A stretch of 64,000 nucleotides of DNA from Halococcus saccharolyticus DSM 5350 (GTDB taxonomy: Archaea; Halobacteriota; Halobacteria; Halobacteriales; Halococcaceae), in assembly GCF_000336915.1 (NCBI RefSeq), contig NZ_AOMD01000021.1, positions 145,605-209,604 of the forward strand, written 5' to 3'. The translations under genes and the position numbers were made by a program. Shown piece after piece: positions 1-8,768 of the stretch (the first letter of the stretch is position 1; every line of letters begins with the position of its first letter). The notes beneath the pieces were generated by a model that was not told the DNA's origin, ran no database searches, and saw nothing but the letters and a program-made list of their open reading frames with translations.

Positions 1-315
1 GTCGGCACGACCAACGTTCCCGACATGCCCAACGAGGAACGCACGTTCTGGGAGCGCGCGATCAGGTGTGTCTACGACGGCGAGACGAAAGTGGTCTGGG
101 ACTCGCTCGGCGAGCGCGCGGCCTACTCGCTCGATCACTCGCGACCCTGCTGGCAGGAACGACGGGACGGCGACGTCACCATCCCCAAGTGGGAGGCACA
201 GTTTTTCGACGAAGAGATCGGGACATACAAACGACGGGTCGATGCGACTGCTGACGTCTACGCCGAGGTCGACGAGTTCACTCTGGAACGGCTGGAGACG
301 CTGGGCTATCGCTGA
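1..315 (+). CDS. C-terminal fragment, probable sulfatase-like (alkaline phosphatase superfamily) protein
   Basis: The reading frame is open from the first base of the window, so the gene is cut at its 5' end and only about 104 codons remain. No catalytic motif is left. The assignment rests on the ending: the last residues, LERLETLGYR, resemble the LxxLGY tail of haloarchaeal sulfatase-like proteins, and the short sulfatase-like gene at 11611-12537 ends RLQQLGYL. Its neighbours are also of this superfamily, which supports the call. It converges on the membrane-protein gene on the other strand, and the two 3' ends overlap by 10 bp. The internal ATG at 25 is probably not a start because the upstream codons stay open. 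Confidence 0.6.
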   Translation, partial: VGTTNVPDMPNEERTFWERAIRCVYDGETKVVWDSLGERAAYSLDHSRPCWQERRDGDVTIPKWEAQFFDEEIGTYKRRVDATADVYAEVDEFTLERLETLGYR

Positions 316-2651
316 GACTCAGCGGATCCATTGTGGTAGTAGACGGTGCTCTCTCCCGTCGTGTACACTTTGCTCCGCTGTGGGAGCTCCAACTCATCAA
401 GCGTCGTCGCTGGCGGTCCGTACTGGTTCGTCCAGACGCCGTCAAGGGCCCAGTTGTGACCGACCAAGAACACGTATCCCGGTTCGACACCCGGTGCGGC
501 GAGTTCCGAGAGCCCGAGCGGTTTTCCGGCTATCGGTTCGATGTCGGTCCACGCTCTACTGGCCCCAGTGATGAGCTGGGGACGATACCAATCTGTCTGC
601 CGGTTCGCGAACGTGTCGCCGTAGACTTCGATGCCCTCGTGATGGTCGATCATCCAGACGTGTGCCGCGATGTCCGTCTCTTTATATATCATCGTCTGGG
701 CTCGTGGTGAGTCGGTCTCTGCAAGCCCGTTCTGGTTGGGGACGTTACTCGGGGCGAACCCGCCGAACAGAAGGGTGGCGGCGACGCCGCTGTTGAGGAC
801 GAACAGCACTAGCAACAGGATGCCAAAGACCTGTAGCGCCTCTCGATCCCTGTTCAGGATATGGGATTCGATCGCCCCGATGCCGACGACCGCGAAGATC
901 ACGGTCGTGACGTACGTTATCATCAGCGGCCGCCCGCCGCCCCAGTTGCGCACCATGATCGTCATCCCGAAGATTCCCATCATGGCAGCCGCGAGCGCGA
1001 AGTAGTGGTCGTCGAACTCGATGTCCTCGTTCGATAGCCGACGGTAGAGAACGATGAGCAAGCCGATCGCGATGAGCAGGCCGATCACGAGGTAGACGTA
1101 CTTCGACAACTGGATCGAGAGCGTTCCGTAGTTCTTCTGAATCCGTGCCGCCGTTCGTCCGGAGAACGTCGACCCACCGAGCAACTGGATGTACGACTCC
1201 CGTGCGTGTTTCGGGAGGAGGTCGAACTTCCTGCCCCCATTCATGTACATGTACCACGTCAACGACGAAACCGAGTAGAAGACCACGAGACTCAGGGTGA
1301 TCCGGGTTCTGGAGCGGGTTGCCACCAGTCGTGGTGTCACACTGTCGTCGATCACACCCCGAATATCCACTCCAGCGAGAGCGTCGAACCATCGGAGAGC
1401 AGCGAGCAGTACCAGCGTCACCCCGAAGGCCGCAACGACGTAGTAGGAGGTCCCATAGTGGGACACGACGATGCCGAGGACGAACGCCAGTCCCAGCGCG
1501 GAGGCGACGACGCGCGGGGAATCCCGGTCGCTGATCGCCAGGCCGAACAGCGCAAGGAAGAGTACGGGTGTTGCCGCCCGTCCCGCCGTCGGGTATTGCC
1601 GGAAGAACGGGTGTGCAAACACGAACACCGAGGCTGCGAGAAAGGCGCGATAGGAATCGGTGTACCGCCGGAACGTGAGAAAGAGCGCGAGCGGAATGAA
1701 CGACACGAAGAAGGGGTTGATGACGTTGTACTGAGTGAGGATGTGAACCCCCGACAGTCGGGCGTAGATCGGATAGAGGACCCCGTTCGGGAGGAGTTCC
1801 GCCGACAGGAGATCCGATCGCACGACACCCGGAGTCCACTGCCTGGCTCGCCAGGTCCGTATCGCGTACGGCTGCCCGCTGTAGCCACTGAACTTCCAGA
1901 TCGCCTTGTGATAGAGCACCGCAAGCGCCATCATCCACATTCCGAACGAGTGCCACCGTGTTGGAACCCGTTTCGTGACGATCAGCAAGGGAACCAACGC
2001 CACGGCGACGAGAACGACGACGAGCAGGAAGGCGTTCCCCGTTCGGTTGAGAAGTTCCACGCCCACGATGCTGAGCAATGGGAGGAGGAGAAGGGCGAGT
2101 GGCACCGGCGAAATACGGGAGACGACCAGGGAGGGAACCGACGCCATCCACTCGAACGCACCGTCATCGCCGTCGTGGGACAGAAACAGGCTCGCCGGGA
2201 TCGTCACCGTCCCGTCACGTCGCATCCGGAGCACCAACGCCGCGAGAGTCACATCGAACACCGTCATTGCCGCCGCGAGAGGCACCACCGCCATCGGCGC
2301 GTCGTGGCCGACGAGGGGAAGCGTGACGTTCACGACGAACCCGATCGCCATCACCGACAGCAGGCTTATGCCGAAGGCGTATGTCACGTGTCTCGCACCG
2401 AGCGAACCGTCCGCGTAGACGAACAACACAGCCAGACCGCCAGGGACGAACGTGAGCGCGAGAACCACTACCGGCGCGCGTAGCTGATCCGGAATCGGCA
2501 CACCGAACTCTTGGAGCCCGATCACGACCAGCGCGAGACCGTGGAGTCCGAGCAGCGCCGCAACAGCGGTCCGTTTGTCGATGTCGGTCGGGCCATCTGC
2601 CCACGCCCGAACTGGCCCGACGTCGCCGGCGAGCAGCGTCTTCACGCTCAT
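306..2651 (-). CDS. Large polytopic membrane protein, DUF2206-like
   Basis: A 781-residue protein with roughly 14 to 16 hydrophobic segments between residues 29 and 640, followed by a soluble C-terminal domain of about 140 residues. Architecture and length resemble haloarchaeal DUF2206 membrane proteins, which occur in surface polysaccharide clusters and are thought to be GT-C-like or polymer-handling proteins; that function is inference. The ATG at 2651 overlaps the upstream glycosyltransferase stop by 4 bp (ATGA), so it is the last gene of the minus-strand glycan operon. It could be an integral membrane glycosyltransferase using lipid-linked donors, a polymerase or a transporter. No cytoplasmic Rossmann-type glycosyltransferase motif is visible. 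Confidence 0.7.
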   Translation of the reverse strand: MSVKTLLAGDVGPVRAWADGPTDIDKRTAVAALLGLHGLALVVIGLQEFGVPIPDQLRAPVVVLALTFVPGGLAVLFVYADGSLGARHVTYAFGISLLSVMAIGFVVNVTLPLVGHDAPMAVVPLAAAMTVFDVTLAALVLRMRRDGTVTIPASLFLSHDGDDGAFEWMASVPSLVVSRISPVPLALLLLPLLSIVGVELLNRTGNAFLLVVVLVAVALVPLLIVTKRVPTRWHSFGMWMMALAVLYHKAIWKFSGYSGQPYAIRTWRARQWTPGVVRSDLLSAELLPNGVLYPIYARLSGVHILTQYNVINPFFVSFIPLALFLTFRRYTDSYRAFLAASVFVFAHPFFRQYPTAGRAATPVLFLALFGLAISDRDSPRVVASALGLAFVLGIVVSHYGTSYYVVAAFGVTLVLLAALRWFDALAGVDIRGVIDDSVTPRLVATRSRTRITLSLVVFYSVSSLTWYMYMNGGRKFDLLPKHARESYIQLLGGSTFSGRTAARIQKNYGTLSIQLSKYVYLVIGLLIAIGLLIVLYRRLSNEDIEFDDHYFALAAAMMGIFGMTIMVRNWGGGRPLMITYVTTVIFAVVGIGAIESHILNRDREALQVFGILLLVLFVLNSGVAATLLFGGFAPSNVPNQNGLAETDSPRAQTMIYKETDIAAHVWMIDHHEGIEVYGDTFANRQTDWYRPQLITGASRAWTDIEPIAGKPLGLSELAAPGVEPGYVFLVGHNWALDGVWTNQYGPPATTLDELELPQRSKVYTTGESTVYYHNGSAESQR

Positions 2652-3823
2652 CGATCCGGTTCACCTCCAGATCGCCGCGAGTACAACGTACCGACCGCAT
2701 CCGCCCGTCGCGACCACTCGAACTCCATCGCCGCGTCCCGCGCGCGCTCGGCGAGGCGTGCCGAGAGTTCGTCGTCCTCGAGCGCGAGCCGAACACGCTT
2801 CGCGAAGCTGCCTTTCGAGTAGGCGGTCATCGCCGCGCGGCGCTCGACGAGGTGCTCGACGATCGAGGGGCCGGGCGTGACGACCATCGGCTTCCCCAAC
2901 GCCGCGTAGTAGAATAGCTTTACCGGCGACGACGACCGTTGAATGGCCGAGACGACCTGTGGGTTGATCAGGACCTGTGACCGCGCCAGCAGGGCGAACG
3001 CTTCGTGGTCCGGGAGGCGGCCGGTGAGTCGGAGACCGTCGACTCCCTCACCGAGCCGCTGTAAACGCCGGTGCTGGGCTCCATCACCGATGACCACGAG
3101 CTCCGATACCGCTGGCAGACGAGCGACGGCGACGAGTGTCTCGATATCGACCTTCGGGTGAAGCGTCCCGAGGAAGGCGACGCGTCCGGGGACCGTCGAT
3201 TCCGTGGCCTCGGGAATCGTCGTCGGGAAGTAGCCGTTCGGAACGACCGTCAGCCGCTCGTCCGGAACTCCCCACGCACGCATCGCGTCCCGCATCACGT
3301 CGGAAACGACGATGACGTGGGCCGCGCGCTCGACGGCTCTGCGTTCCAGTCGCCGGACGCCGCGCTTGAACGCGGGGGCAAGGCGTGTGTCGACGTGGTC
3401 GAATCGGGAGTACGCGAGGTCGTGCATGTCGAGGACATAGTCCTGACACCCACGGAACGTCCCGACGCCAGCGAGCGTCGAGTGTTCGATCTGGAGGATC
3501 GCGTCGCGGTCTCGGGCGACCCGCCGCGCCGCCGCGGCGACTCTCGCGGCCCTGATGAGTGGGTTCGAGAGCCGAACAGCGACGGGTTCGACGTTCACTG
3601 CCGCCAATCGTTCCGGGAGGGCCCCCGATGGCTCGGGAACGACGAGGGTCACATCGTGGCCTCGTTCGGCGAGGCCCTGAGCGAGCGCCGAGACGCGCTC
3701 GGTGCCGCCGCTCGGTTCGCCCATATCCCCGCCGTGCGCGATACACAGCGCTCGTTGTCCGGAATCCGGGCTCCAGTCGTCACCGGGCGACGGTGACAGC
3801 GACTGCTCCGATCGATCACTCAT
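2648..3823 (-). CDS. Glycosyltransferase family 4 (GT-B fold)
   Basis: 391 residues, the usual size for a GT4/GT1-like enzyme. The N-terminal half has an acceptor-side motif GGTERVSALAQGLAERGHDVTLV. The C-terminal half has the donor-side Rossmann core with VAFLGTLHPKVDIETLV, VVIGDG and a region around KLFYYAALGKPMVVTPGPSIVEHL that replaces the usual EGFG..EA..G.P donor-binding stretch. Expected role is transfer of a sugar from a nucleotide donor to a growing glycan on the cytoplasmic face. The start overlaps the end of the upstream sulfatase-like gene by 8 bp and its stop overlaps the membrane-protein start by 4 bp, so translation is probably coupled. Sugar specificity cannot be read from the sequence. 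Confidence 0.85.
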   Translation of the reverse strand: MSDRSEQSLSPSPGDDWSPDSGQRALCIAHGGDMGEPSGGTERVSALAQGLAERGHDVTLVVPEPSGALPERLAAVNVEPVAVRLSNPLIRAARVAAAARRVARDRDAILQIEHSTLAGVGTFRGCQDYVLDMHDLAYSRFDHVDTRLAPAFKRGVRRLERRAVERAAHVIVVSDVMRDAMRAWGVPDERLTVVPNGYFPTTIPEATESTVPGRVAFLGTLHPKVDIETLVAVARLPAVSELVVIGDGAQHRRLQRLGEGVDGLRLTGRLPDHEAFALLARSQVLINPQVVSAIQRSSSPVKLFYYAALGKPMVVTPGPSIVEHLVERRAAMTAYSKGSFAKRVRLALEDDELSARLAERARDAAMEFEWSRRADAVGTLYSRRSGGEPDR

Positions 3824-5126
3824 TGCCGACCACGCCCCGATTCGGACGGCACTCGACCGCCTCCCGTCGTTCCACCGCAGTCGTTCGCGCCGCGTCGGCG
3901 ATGGTGACCCGTTCGTGTCGATCGTCGTGCTGTCGCTCGGCCAGCGGTCGCAACGACGAGGCCACCGCCGGGAACTGGGCGGCGACGCTCGTCCGTTCGT
4001 ACGGGTCCGACGCGAGATGGTACAGTTCTTCGCCGTCCGTATTCAGTATGTACCGCCAGTGTCGCCCACTGACCGCCGTTTTCTCGCCGTTCTCGGTCGT
4101 GGACGTGACGAAATCGGTACCGAACGCAACCGGATCGAACGACCGGCGCTCCGCGAGCGCAGTAATCACGTTCGGAAGCCGCCGGAGCGAGGTCGGCGAT
4201 CGAATGCGTGCTCGCTGCCCGGCGTTCGCAACGAGGAACGGCACGTGCAGGTTCTCCCCGTAGAGCTGGCGTTCGTGGCCGTACGTGCCGTGCTCGCCGA
4301 ACGCTTCGCCATGATCGCCATGCACCACGAGTATCGGATCGTCGTCCGCGCAGTCGTGCCACAGCCGGTCGATGAACGCGTCCGTCGACCGGACGCTGTC
4401 GCGATAGGCCTGCCGGAGCCGGGTCTCGACGCGTCCCGGGATGGAGCCCTCGCGGGAGAGCTCGGTGAACGATGCGTAGTACATCCCGAGCGCCGAGCTC
4501 TCGCGGCGGAAGCGACGCGGTGTGATGTACGGCTGGTGGGTGTCGAGGAGAAACACCCACAGAAAGACGGGGCGTGAGGCTGCCGCCAGCCCGGTCGTGA
4601 TGGTGTCGTAGAAATCCGTCCACCTGATGAACCACTCGCGCTTGTTGTGCCAGAAGAGGCGGTCGCCGAGCCGCGTACCGTGCAGTCCCCGATCGATTCG
4701 CTTGAACAGCGGCGGCCCGTACGATTCGAGCGTCTCGCCGTTCACCGCGACGAACCGATCGAACCCCGCGTCGAACGCGGTGCCCTGCGTCCAGGGGTTC
4801 GCCGTGACGCCGATCGTCGCGTACCCTCGGTCGCGAAGTCGCTCCGCAACCGACCGGTGGCGCTGCATGTGACGACGGATGCGGGCACGCTGGCGCTGCC
4901 AGTAATCCTCGCCATCGTCTTCCGCGGGTCGCATCGGTTCGCCGGTGAACGACGCGGGCATCGAAGACGGCGTTCGCGGTCCCGGTGCGATGGCGTTCTC
5001 GAAGACGACTCCCTCCTCGGCCAGCGTATCGAGCGTCGGCGTCAGGGTCGCGGGGTCGCCGTCGAGGAACCCGCAGTGGTCCGCCCGAAGGCTGTCGACG
5101 GTCACCAGCACGATGTTTCGCGTCAT
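3816..5126 (-). CDS. Sulfatase-like hydrolase/transferase, alkaline phosphatase superfamily (paralogue 1)
   Basis: 436 residues. The N-terminus VLVTVDSLRADHC carries the first metal-ligand Asp (D11). The C-terminal metal motif is HGDHGEAFGEHG at about 269-280 followed by HVPFLV. Where classical sulfatases carry C/S-x-P-x-R, the modified nucleophile site, this protein has TPSSMP with Thr52 in the nucleophile position. It is therefore unlikely to be a formylglycine sulfatase and may use Thr, as LtaS/EptA-type phosphotransferases do; that is inference. There is no signal peptide or membrane segment, so it probably acts in the cytoplasm. It overlaps paralogue 2 by 4 bp. It is the most divergent of the tandem set and lacks the SFMGYE stretch found in the others. 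Confidence 0.85.
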   Translation of the reverse strand: MTRNIVLVTVDSLRADHCGFLDGDPATLTPTLDTLAEEGVVFENAIAPGPRTPSSMPASFTGEPMRPAEDDGEDYWQRQRARIRRHMQRHRSVAERLRDRGYATIGVTANPWTQGTAFDAGFDRFVAVNGETLESYGPPLFKRIDRGLHGTRLGDRLFWHNKREWFIRWTDFYDTITTGLAAASRPVFLWVFLLDTHQPYITPRRFRRESSALGMYYASFTELSREGSIPGRVETRLRQAYRDSVRSTDAFIDRLWHDCADDDPILVVHGDHGEAFGEHGTYGHERQLYGENLHVPFLVANAGQRARIRSPTSLRRLPNVITALAERRSFDPVAFGTDFVTSTTENGEKTAVSGRHWRYILNTDGEELYHLASDPYERTSVAAQFPAVASSLRPLAERQHDDRHERVTIADAARTTAVERREAVECRPNRGVVGNE

Positions 5127-6355
5127 CGCTCCCGGACGACCTCCCGTGCCGCCTCGCCGATGGTTCGTTGCTCGGCCATCGACGCGTCGAACTGCGCCAG
5201 CACGCCCCGGCAGAGCGCGCCGAGCTGGTCGTTCGAGACTTGAGACTGCTCGTCACGGCCGATATCGTACAGCTCTTCGCCGTCGCCGTTCCGGAGGTAT
5301 TTCACCCGTCCACTGTCGATGGCAGCGGTCTCGTCGGTCCTCGCTGCGACGAACGGATTCTCGATGTCGGGCACCGCTCCCGTCTCGGCGATACCGGTCA
5401 GGAGGCGTGGAATCGCTCGCAGGGATATCGGCCGGTCGATTCGGCGGGACGGGACGCCGGAAACGACGAGTGGCACATGAATGTTCTCTCGATACAACTG
5501 GTGTTGGTGCGTGTACGTCCCGTGCTCGCCGAACGCCTCGCCGTGGTCGCCGTGGACGACAATTACTGTGTCCTCCACGTCCGACCGCAGCCGCTCGAAG
5601 AACGCATCCGTGTACCGGATCGAGTCGTCGTACGCCGTCACCAGCTGTTCGTGGACCCGCGGACTGTAGGGCGTGTGCTGGTCTTCGAGGTAGAGCCGAA
5701 GGTTGGCCTCGTATTCTCGCCACCGCGACTGGCTTCGATAGGTGTCGCCGGTCAGGTACGGGAAGTGGACGTCCAGCAGGAACACCCAGAGGAAGTACGG
5801 CTTTTCGGCCCGTTGCGCCCACGAAACGATGTCGTCGTACATCGCGCTCCACGGCTTGAACACGTTTTCGCGCTGCATCCAGCTCAACACGAGCCGCGTC
5901 GCCGCGAGTGCCTTCGATCCACCCTCTTCGAGCATCCGGCTCCAGATCGAACTCGACAGGTCATCACCCATGAAATCCTCGAATCGGTCGAATCCCCGAT
6001 CGAAGCCGAAGTACCGCGAGGTCCACGGGTTGGGTGTGAACGCGCCTGTCGCGTAGCCGCGCCGGGACAGTTTCTCCGCGAGCGTGTCGTGAGCCAGGAC
6101 GTGGTCCCTGATCTCTGTGCGGGTTGAGGCGAGTTCGTCGCCGCTCCCGGCCCCGGTCGGGTACGTGCCCGTCATCGTTGCGGGGAGTGATTCGGGCGTT
6201 GTCGGTCCCGGTGCGATGGCGTTCGTGAAGACCGCACCCTCCTCGGCCATCACATCGAGGGCGGGGGTGGTCTCGTGCTCGTAGCCCATGAACGAACAGT
6301 GATCCGCACGGAAACTGTCGACGGTCACCAGCACGATGTTCGGTTGTTCACTCAT
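5123..6355 (-). CDS. Sulfatase-like hydrolase/transferase, alkaline phosphatase superfamily (paralogue 2)
   Basis: 410 residues from the ATG at 6355, chosen because it gives an ATGA overlap with the upstream gene and because protein similarity begins there; the frame stays open for 30 more codons with low-complexity Arg-rich residues that do not look coding. Motifs: VTVDSFRADHCSFMGYE with metal ligand D13, GPTTPESLPATMTG with candidate nucleophile T53, and HGDHGEAFGEHG near residue 265-275. The middle holds the family-specific stretch SRYFGFDRGFDRFEDF. The classical sulfatase Cys/Ser-x-Pro-x-Arg signature is missing. Likely acts on sulfate- or phosphate-type esters of the local glycan; the substrate is unknown. 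Confidence 0.85.
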   Translation of the reverse strand: MSEQPNIVLVTVDSFRADHCSFMGYEHETTPALDVMAEEGAVFTNAIAPGPTTPESLPATMTGTYPTGAGSGDELASTRTEIRDHVLAHDTLAEKLSRRGYATGAFTPNPWTSRYFGFDRGFDRFEDFMGDDLSSSIWSRMLEEGGSKALAATRLVLSWMQRENVFKPWSAMYDDIVSWAQRAEKPYFLWVFLLDVHFPYLTGDTYRSQSRWREYEANLRLYLEDQHTPYSPRVHEQLVTAYDDSIRYTDAFFERLRSDVEDTVIVVHGDHGEAFGEHGTYTHQHQLYRENIHVPLVVSGVPSRRIDRPISLRAIPRLLTGIAETGAVPDIENPFVAARTDETAAIDSGRVKYLRNGDGEELYDIGRDEQSQVSNDQLGALCRGVLAQFDASMAEQRTIGEAAREVVRER

Positions 6356-7593
6356 AGTTCGGCCACCTCGATCTCCCGCGCCGTTCCGGCGATCCGCTCG
6401 CGTTCGGAGTTCGTCAGCCGGCGAGTTGATTCGAGGCTGTCCCACACGTCCGAGAGGTCGACTCCCGACTGTAGGTTCAACTCCTCCGGATCGGCGACCA
6501 GATCGGAAAACGCCACCCCTGCTCCGTCGTGGAGTAGTTTCCAGTCCTGTCCTCTCACCGCCGCCTTCTGCGCCGTTGACGTGCGTACCCGCGGCCGGGT
6601 GAACCGGGAGCGGTCGAGAGTTCTGGACGAACTCGCGAGTTCTTCGAGCAGGAACGGGAGTACCCGCAACGACACCGGCTCCTCGATTCGCTCACGCACG
6701 CCGGCGTTCCAGACGACCAGTGGGACGTGGACGTTCTCTTCGTATAGGTGACTGCCGTGTCCAAACGATCCGTGTTCGCCGAACGCCTCGCCGTGATCCG
6801 CGTGGAACACGTAGATCGGGTTCGCCTCGGATAGGTCGTCGGTGAGCCGCCGCACGAACTCGTCGACGTGTCGGATCGTTCCGTCGTAGAGCGAACGCAC
6901 CGTCTGAACGCTCTCACCGGTGGGCGTACGATCCGAGAAGTTACTGCTGGTCCAGTTGGCGCGGTACATACTGGTCGCTGAGATGCCGTTTCGGTGTCGA
7001 TCCGGCGGACGGTACGGCCAATGTGGTTCGAGCAGGAAGACCCAGAGGAAGAAGGGGTCGTTTGTGGCAGCGACGCTCTCGATTAGCTCTTCGTAGTAGT
7101 CCTCCCATGTCATCGAGACATCGCCCCGACCGACCAAGTTGAGGCCGAACCGGAGTCCGGCGACGAACCGGCCCCGCAGCCACCGCGAGACGATTGCGGA
7201 CCGGAGTCGTGCGCTCGTGTCTAGGAAGTCCTCGAACCGATCGAATCCCCGGTCGAACCCGAAGTACCGCGACGTGAACGGGTTCGGCGTGAAGCCGATC
7301 GTCGAGTAGCCGGTCGCCGAGAGCCGTTCGGGGACCGTCCGCCCGCGCGAGAGGTGGTCACGGATGTGGTCACGGCTGGCGACGCCGTGGTGAACGTCGG
7401 CGATGCCTTCACCCGTAAACACCGCGGGCATTGACTCGGGCGTCGATGGTCCAGGAGCGATGGCGTTTTCGAAGACGACACCTTCCGTAGCCATCGCGTC
7501 GAGGATTGGTGTGGTCTCGCGCTCGTAGCCCATGAACGAACAGTGATCCGCACGGAGGCTGTCGACAGTCACGAGGACGATGTTCCGACTCAT
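6352..7593 (-). CDS. Sulfatase-like hydrolase/transferase, alkaline phosphatase superfamily (paralogue 3)
   Basis: 413 residues. Conserved blocks in order: VLVTVDSLRADHCSFMGYERETTP (metal D11), IAPGPSTPESMPAVFTG (candidate Thr51 nucleophile), SRYFGFDRGFDRFEDF, FLWVFLLEPHWPY, and HADHGEAFGEHGSFGH as the second metal site. It is closely similar to paralogues 2, 4 and 5, also at DNA level in the first 100 codons, which points to duplication within this operon. Its ATG overlaps the TGA of the upstream glycosyltransferase by 4 bp. No transmembrane segment is visible. The function as a true sulfatase is doubtful because the formylglycine motif is absent. Confidence 0.85.
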   Translation of the reverse strand: MSRNIVLVTVDSLRADHCSFMGYERETTPILDAMATEGVVFENAIAPGPSTPESMPAVFTGEGIADVHHGVASRDHIRDHLSRGRTVPERLSATGYSTIGFTPNPFTSRYFGFDRGFDRFEDFLDTSARLRSAIVSRWLRGRFVAGLRFGLNLVGRGDVSMTWEDYYEELIESVAATNDPFFLWVFLLEPHWPYRPPDRHRNGISATSMYRANWTSSNFSDRTPTGESVQTVRSLYDGTIRHVDEFVRRLTDDLSEANPIYVFHADHGEAFGEHGSFGHGSHLYEENVHVPLVVWNAGVRERIEEPVSLRVLPFLLEELASSSRTLDRSRFTRPRVRTSTAQKAAVRGQDWKLLHDGAGVAFSDLVADPEELNLQSGVDLSDVWDSLESTRRLTNSERERIAGTAREIEVAEL

Positions 7594-8768
7594 TGGGCGA
7601 CTGCCTCGTAGTAGCGCTCCAGCTCCCGGACGATCGTGGTCCAGTCGTGGTTCGTCTCGATCAGCCGTCGAGCGTTTCGTGCGTAGCGTCGCTGTCGCTC
7701 CGGGTCCGAGAGCAGTTCGAGCGTTGCGGTTGCGAAGGACGACGCGTCCTCGGCGACGGAGACGTGCCGTCCGTCTTCCACGTCGATACCCTGGATGCCG
7801 ACTGGCGTGGTCACCATCGGCTTGCCCATCGCCATCGCGTGCAGCGCCTTCATCCGGACGCCGGTTCCGACGCGGATGGGAATCACGACCACCGACGCAC
7901 GGTCGATGTAGGTATGGATGTCCTCGACGAATCCGGTGACGGTGACGCCCTCGACCGCGTCGAGTGCCGCGACTGCGTCCGTGGGATCCTTACCGACGAT
8001 CTCCACCACTGCATCGGGCAGCTCCGCCCGGATGCGTGGGAGCACCTCCTCGACGAACCAGACGGCAGCGTCCTCGTTCGGGTGGTAGTCCATACTCCCG
8101 AAGAAAGTGATTCGATCGGGGTCGGAATCGACCGTCGCCGGCTCGAACTGCGAGAGATCGACGCCCGCCGGAAGGACCTCGATCCGCCCACCGGCACCGT
8201 ACTGCCGGAGTCGGTCGCGGTCCTCGGCCGTGATCGTCAGCGTGAGGCCACTCTCCTGTGGAATAGCTCCCTCGAACTGCCTCGTCTTTCGATACTGGAG
8301 AAACGCGTACGCTGCCTTGGCTGGATTGTTCGTATACCGTGCGTACTGCCGATAGATCGTGGACTTCACGTTGTTGAATCGAATGACGGTGGGCGTGTCG
8401 TCGCCGAGAGACGAGGCCAGATGCGAGGTCTGGAGTGCGTGCAGATGCACGATGTCCGCCCGGTCGAGGGTCGCCTCGACGGCTGCGGTGTACTCGGTCG
8501 TGCGTGCTTTCATCACCGGTAACGGCTCCCTCGTGAAGACGTTTGCAGCGAGGTTTCGCGGCGTCCGGTTCGGCAGCCCGGCAACGGGCTGGACGGTACA
8601 GCCGACCGCCGACTCCATCGCTCGCGCCTGGTCGGTATCGTCACAGTACGAGATCAACTGGAGGTCGTGCCCCCGATCGACGAGTCCCTCGATGATTCCG
8701 AAGGTCTCTGCCCGTCCTCCCGAGTTCGGCGGGTAGGGTATCCTGTGTGTGCAGAAGCAGACGTTCAT
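7590..8768 (-). CDS. Glycosyltransferase family 4 (GT-B fold)
   Basis: 392 residues from the ATG at 8768, where typical GT4 sequence begins (MNVCFCTHRIPYPPNSGGRAET) and where ATGA overlap with the upstream gene occurs; 28 further upstream codons are open but Arg-rich and unlike the family. The donor half has ITFFGSMDYHPNEDAAVWFVEEVLPRI, VEIVGKDP and VVIPIRVGTGVRMKALHAMAMGKPMVTTPVGIQGI. This pattern is typical of GT4 enzymes in exopolysaccharide and N-glycan clusters. It sits between sulfatase-like paralogues 3 and 4 in the same operon, suggesting that sugar addition and ester modification belong to one pathway. Sugar specificity is unknown. Confidence 0.87.
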   Translation of the reverse strand: MNVCFCTHRIPYPPNSGGRAETFGIIEGLVDRGHDLQLISYCDDTDQARAMESAVGCTVQPVAGLPNRTPRNLAANVFTREPLPVMKARTTEYTAAVEATLDRADIVHLHALQTSHLASSLGDDTPTVIRFNNVKSTIYRQYARYTNNPAKAAYAFLQYRKTRQFEGAIPQESGLTLTITAEDRDRLRQYGAGGRIEVLPAGVDLSQFEPATVDSDPDRITFFGSMDYHPNEDAAVWFVEEVLPRIRAELPDAVVEIVGKDPTDAVAALDAVEGVTVTGFVEDIHTYIDRASVVVIPIRVGTGVRMKALHAMAMGKPMVTTPVGIQGIDVEDGRHVSVAEDASSFATATLELLSDPERQRRYARNARRLIETNHDWTTIVRELERYYEAVAQ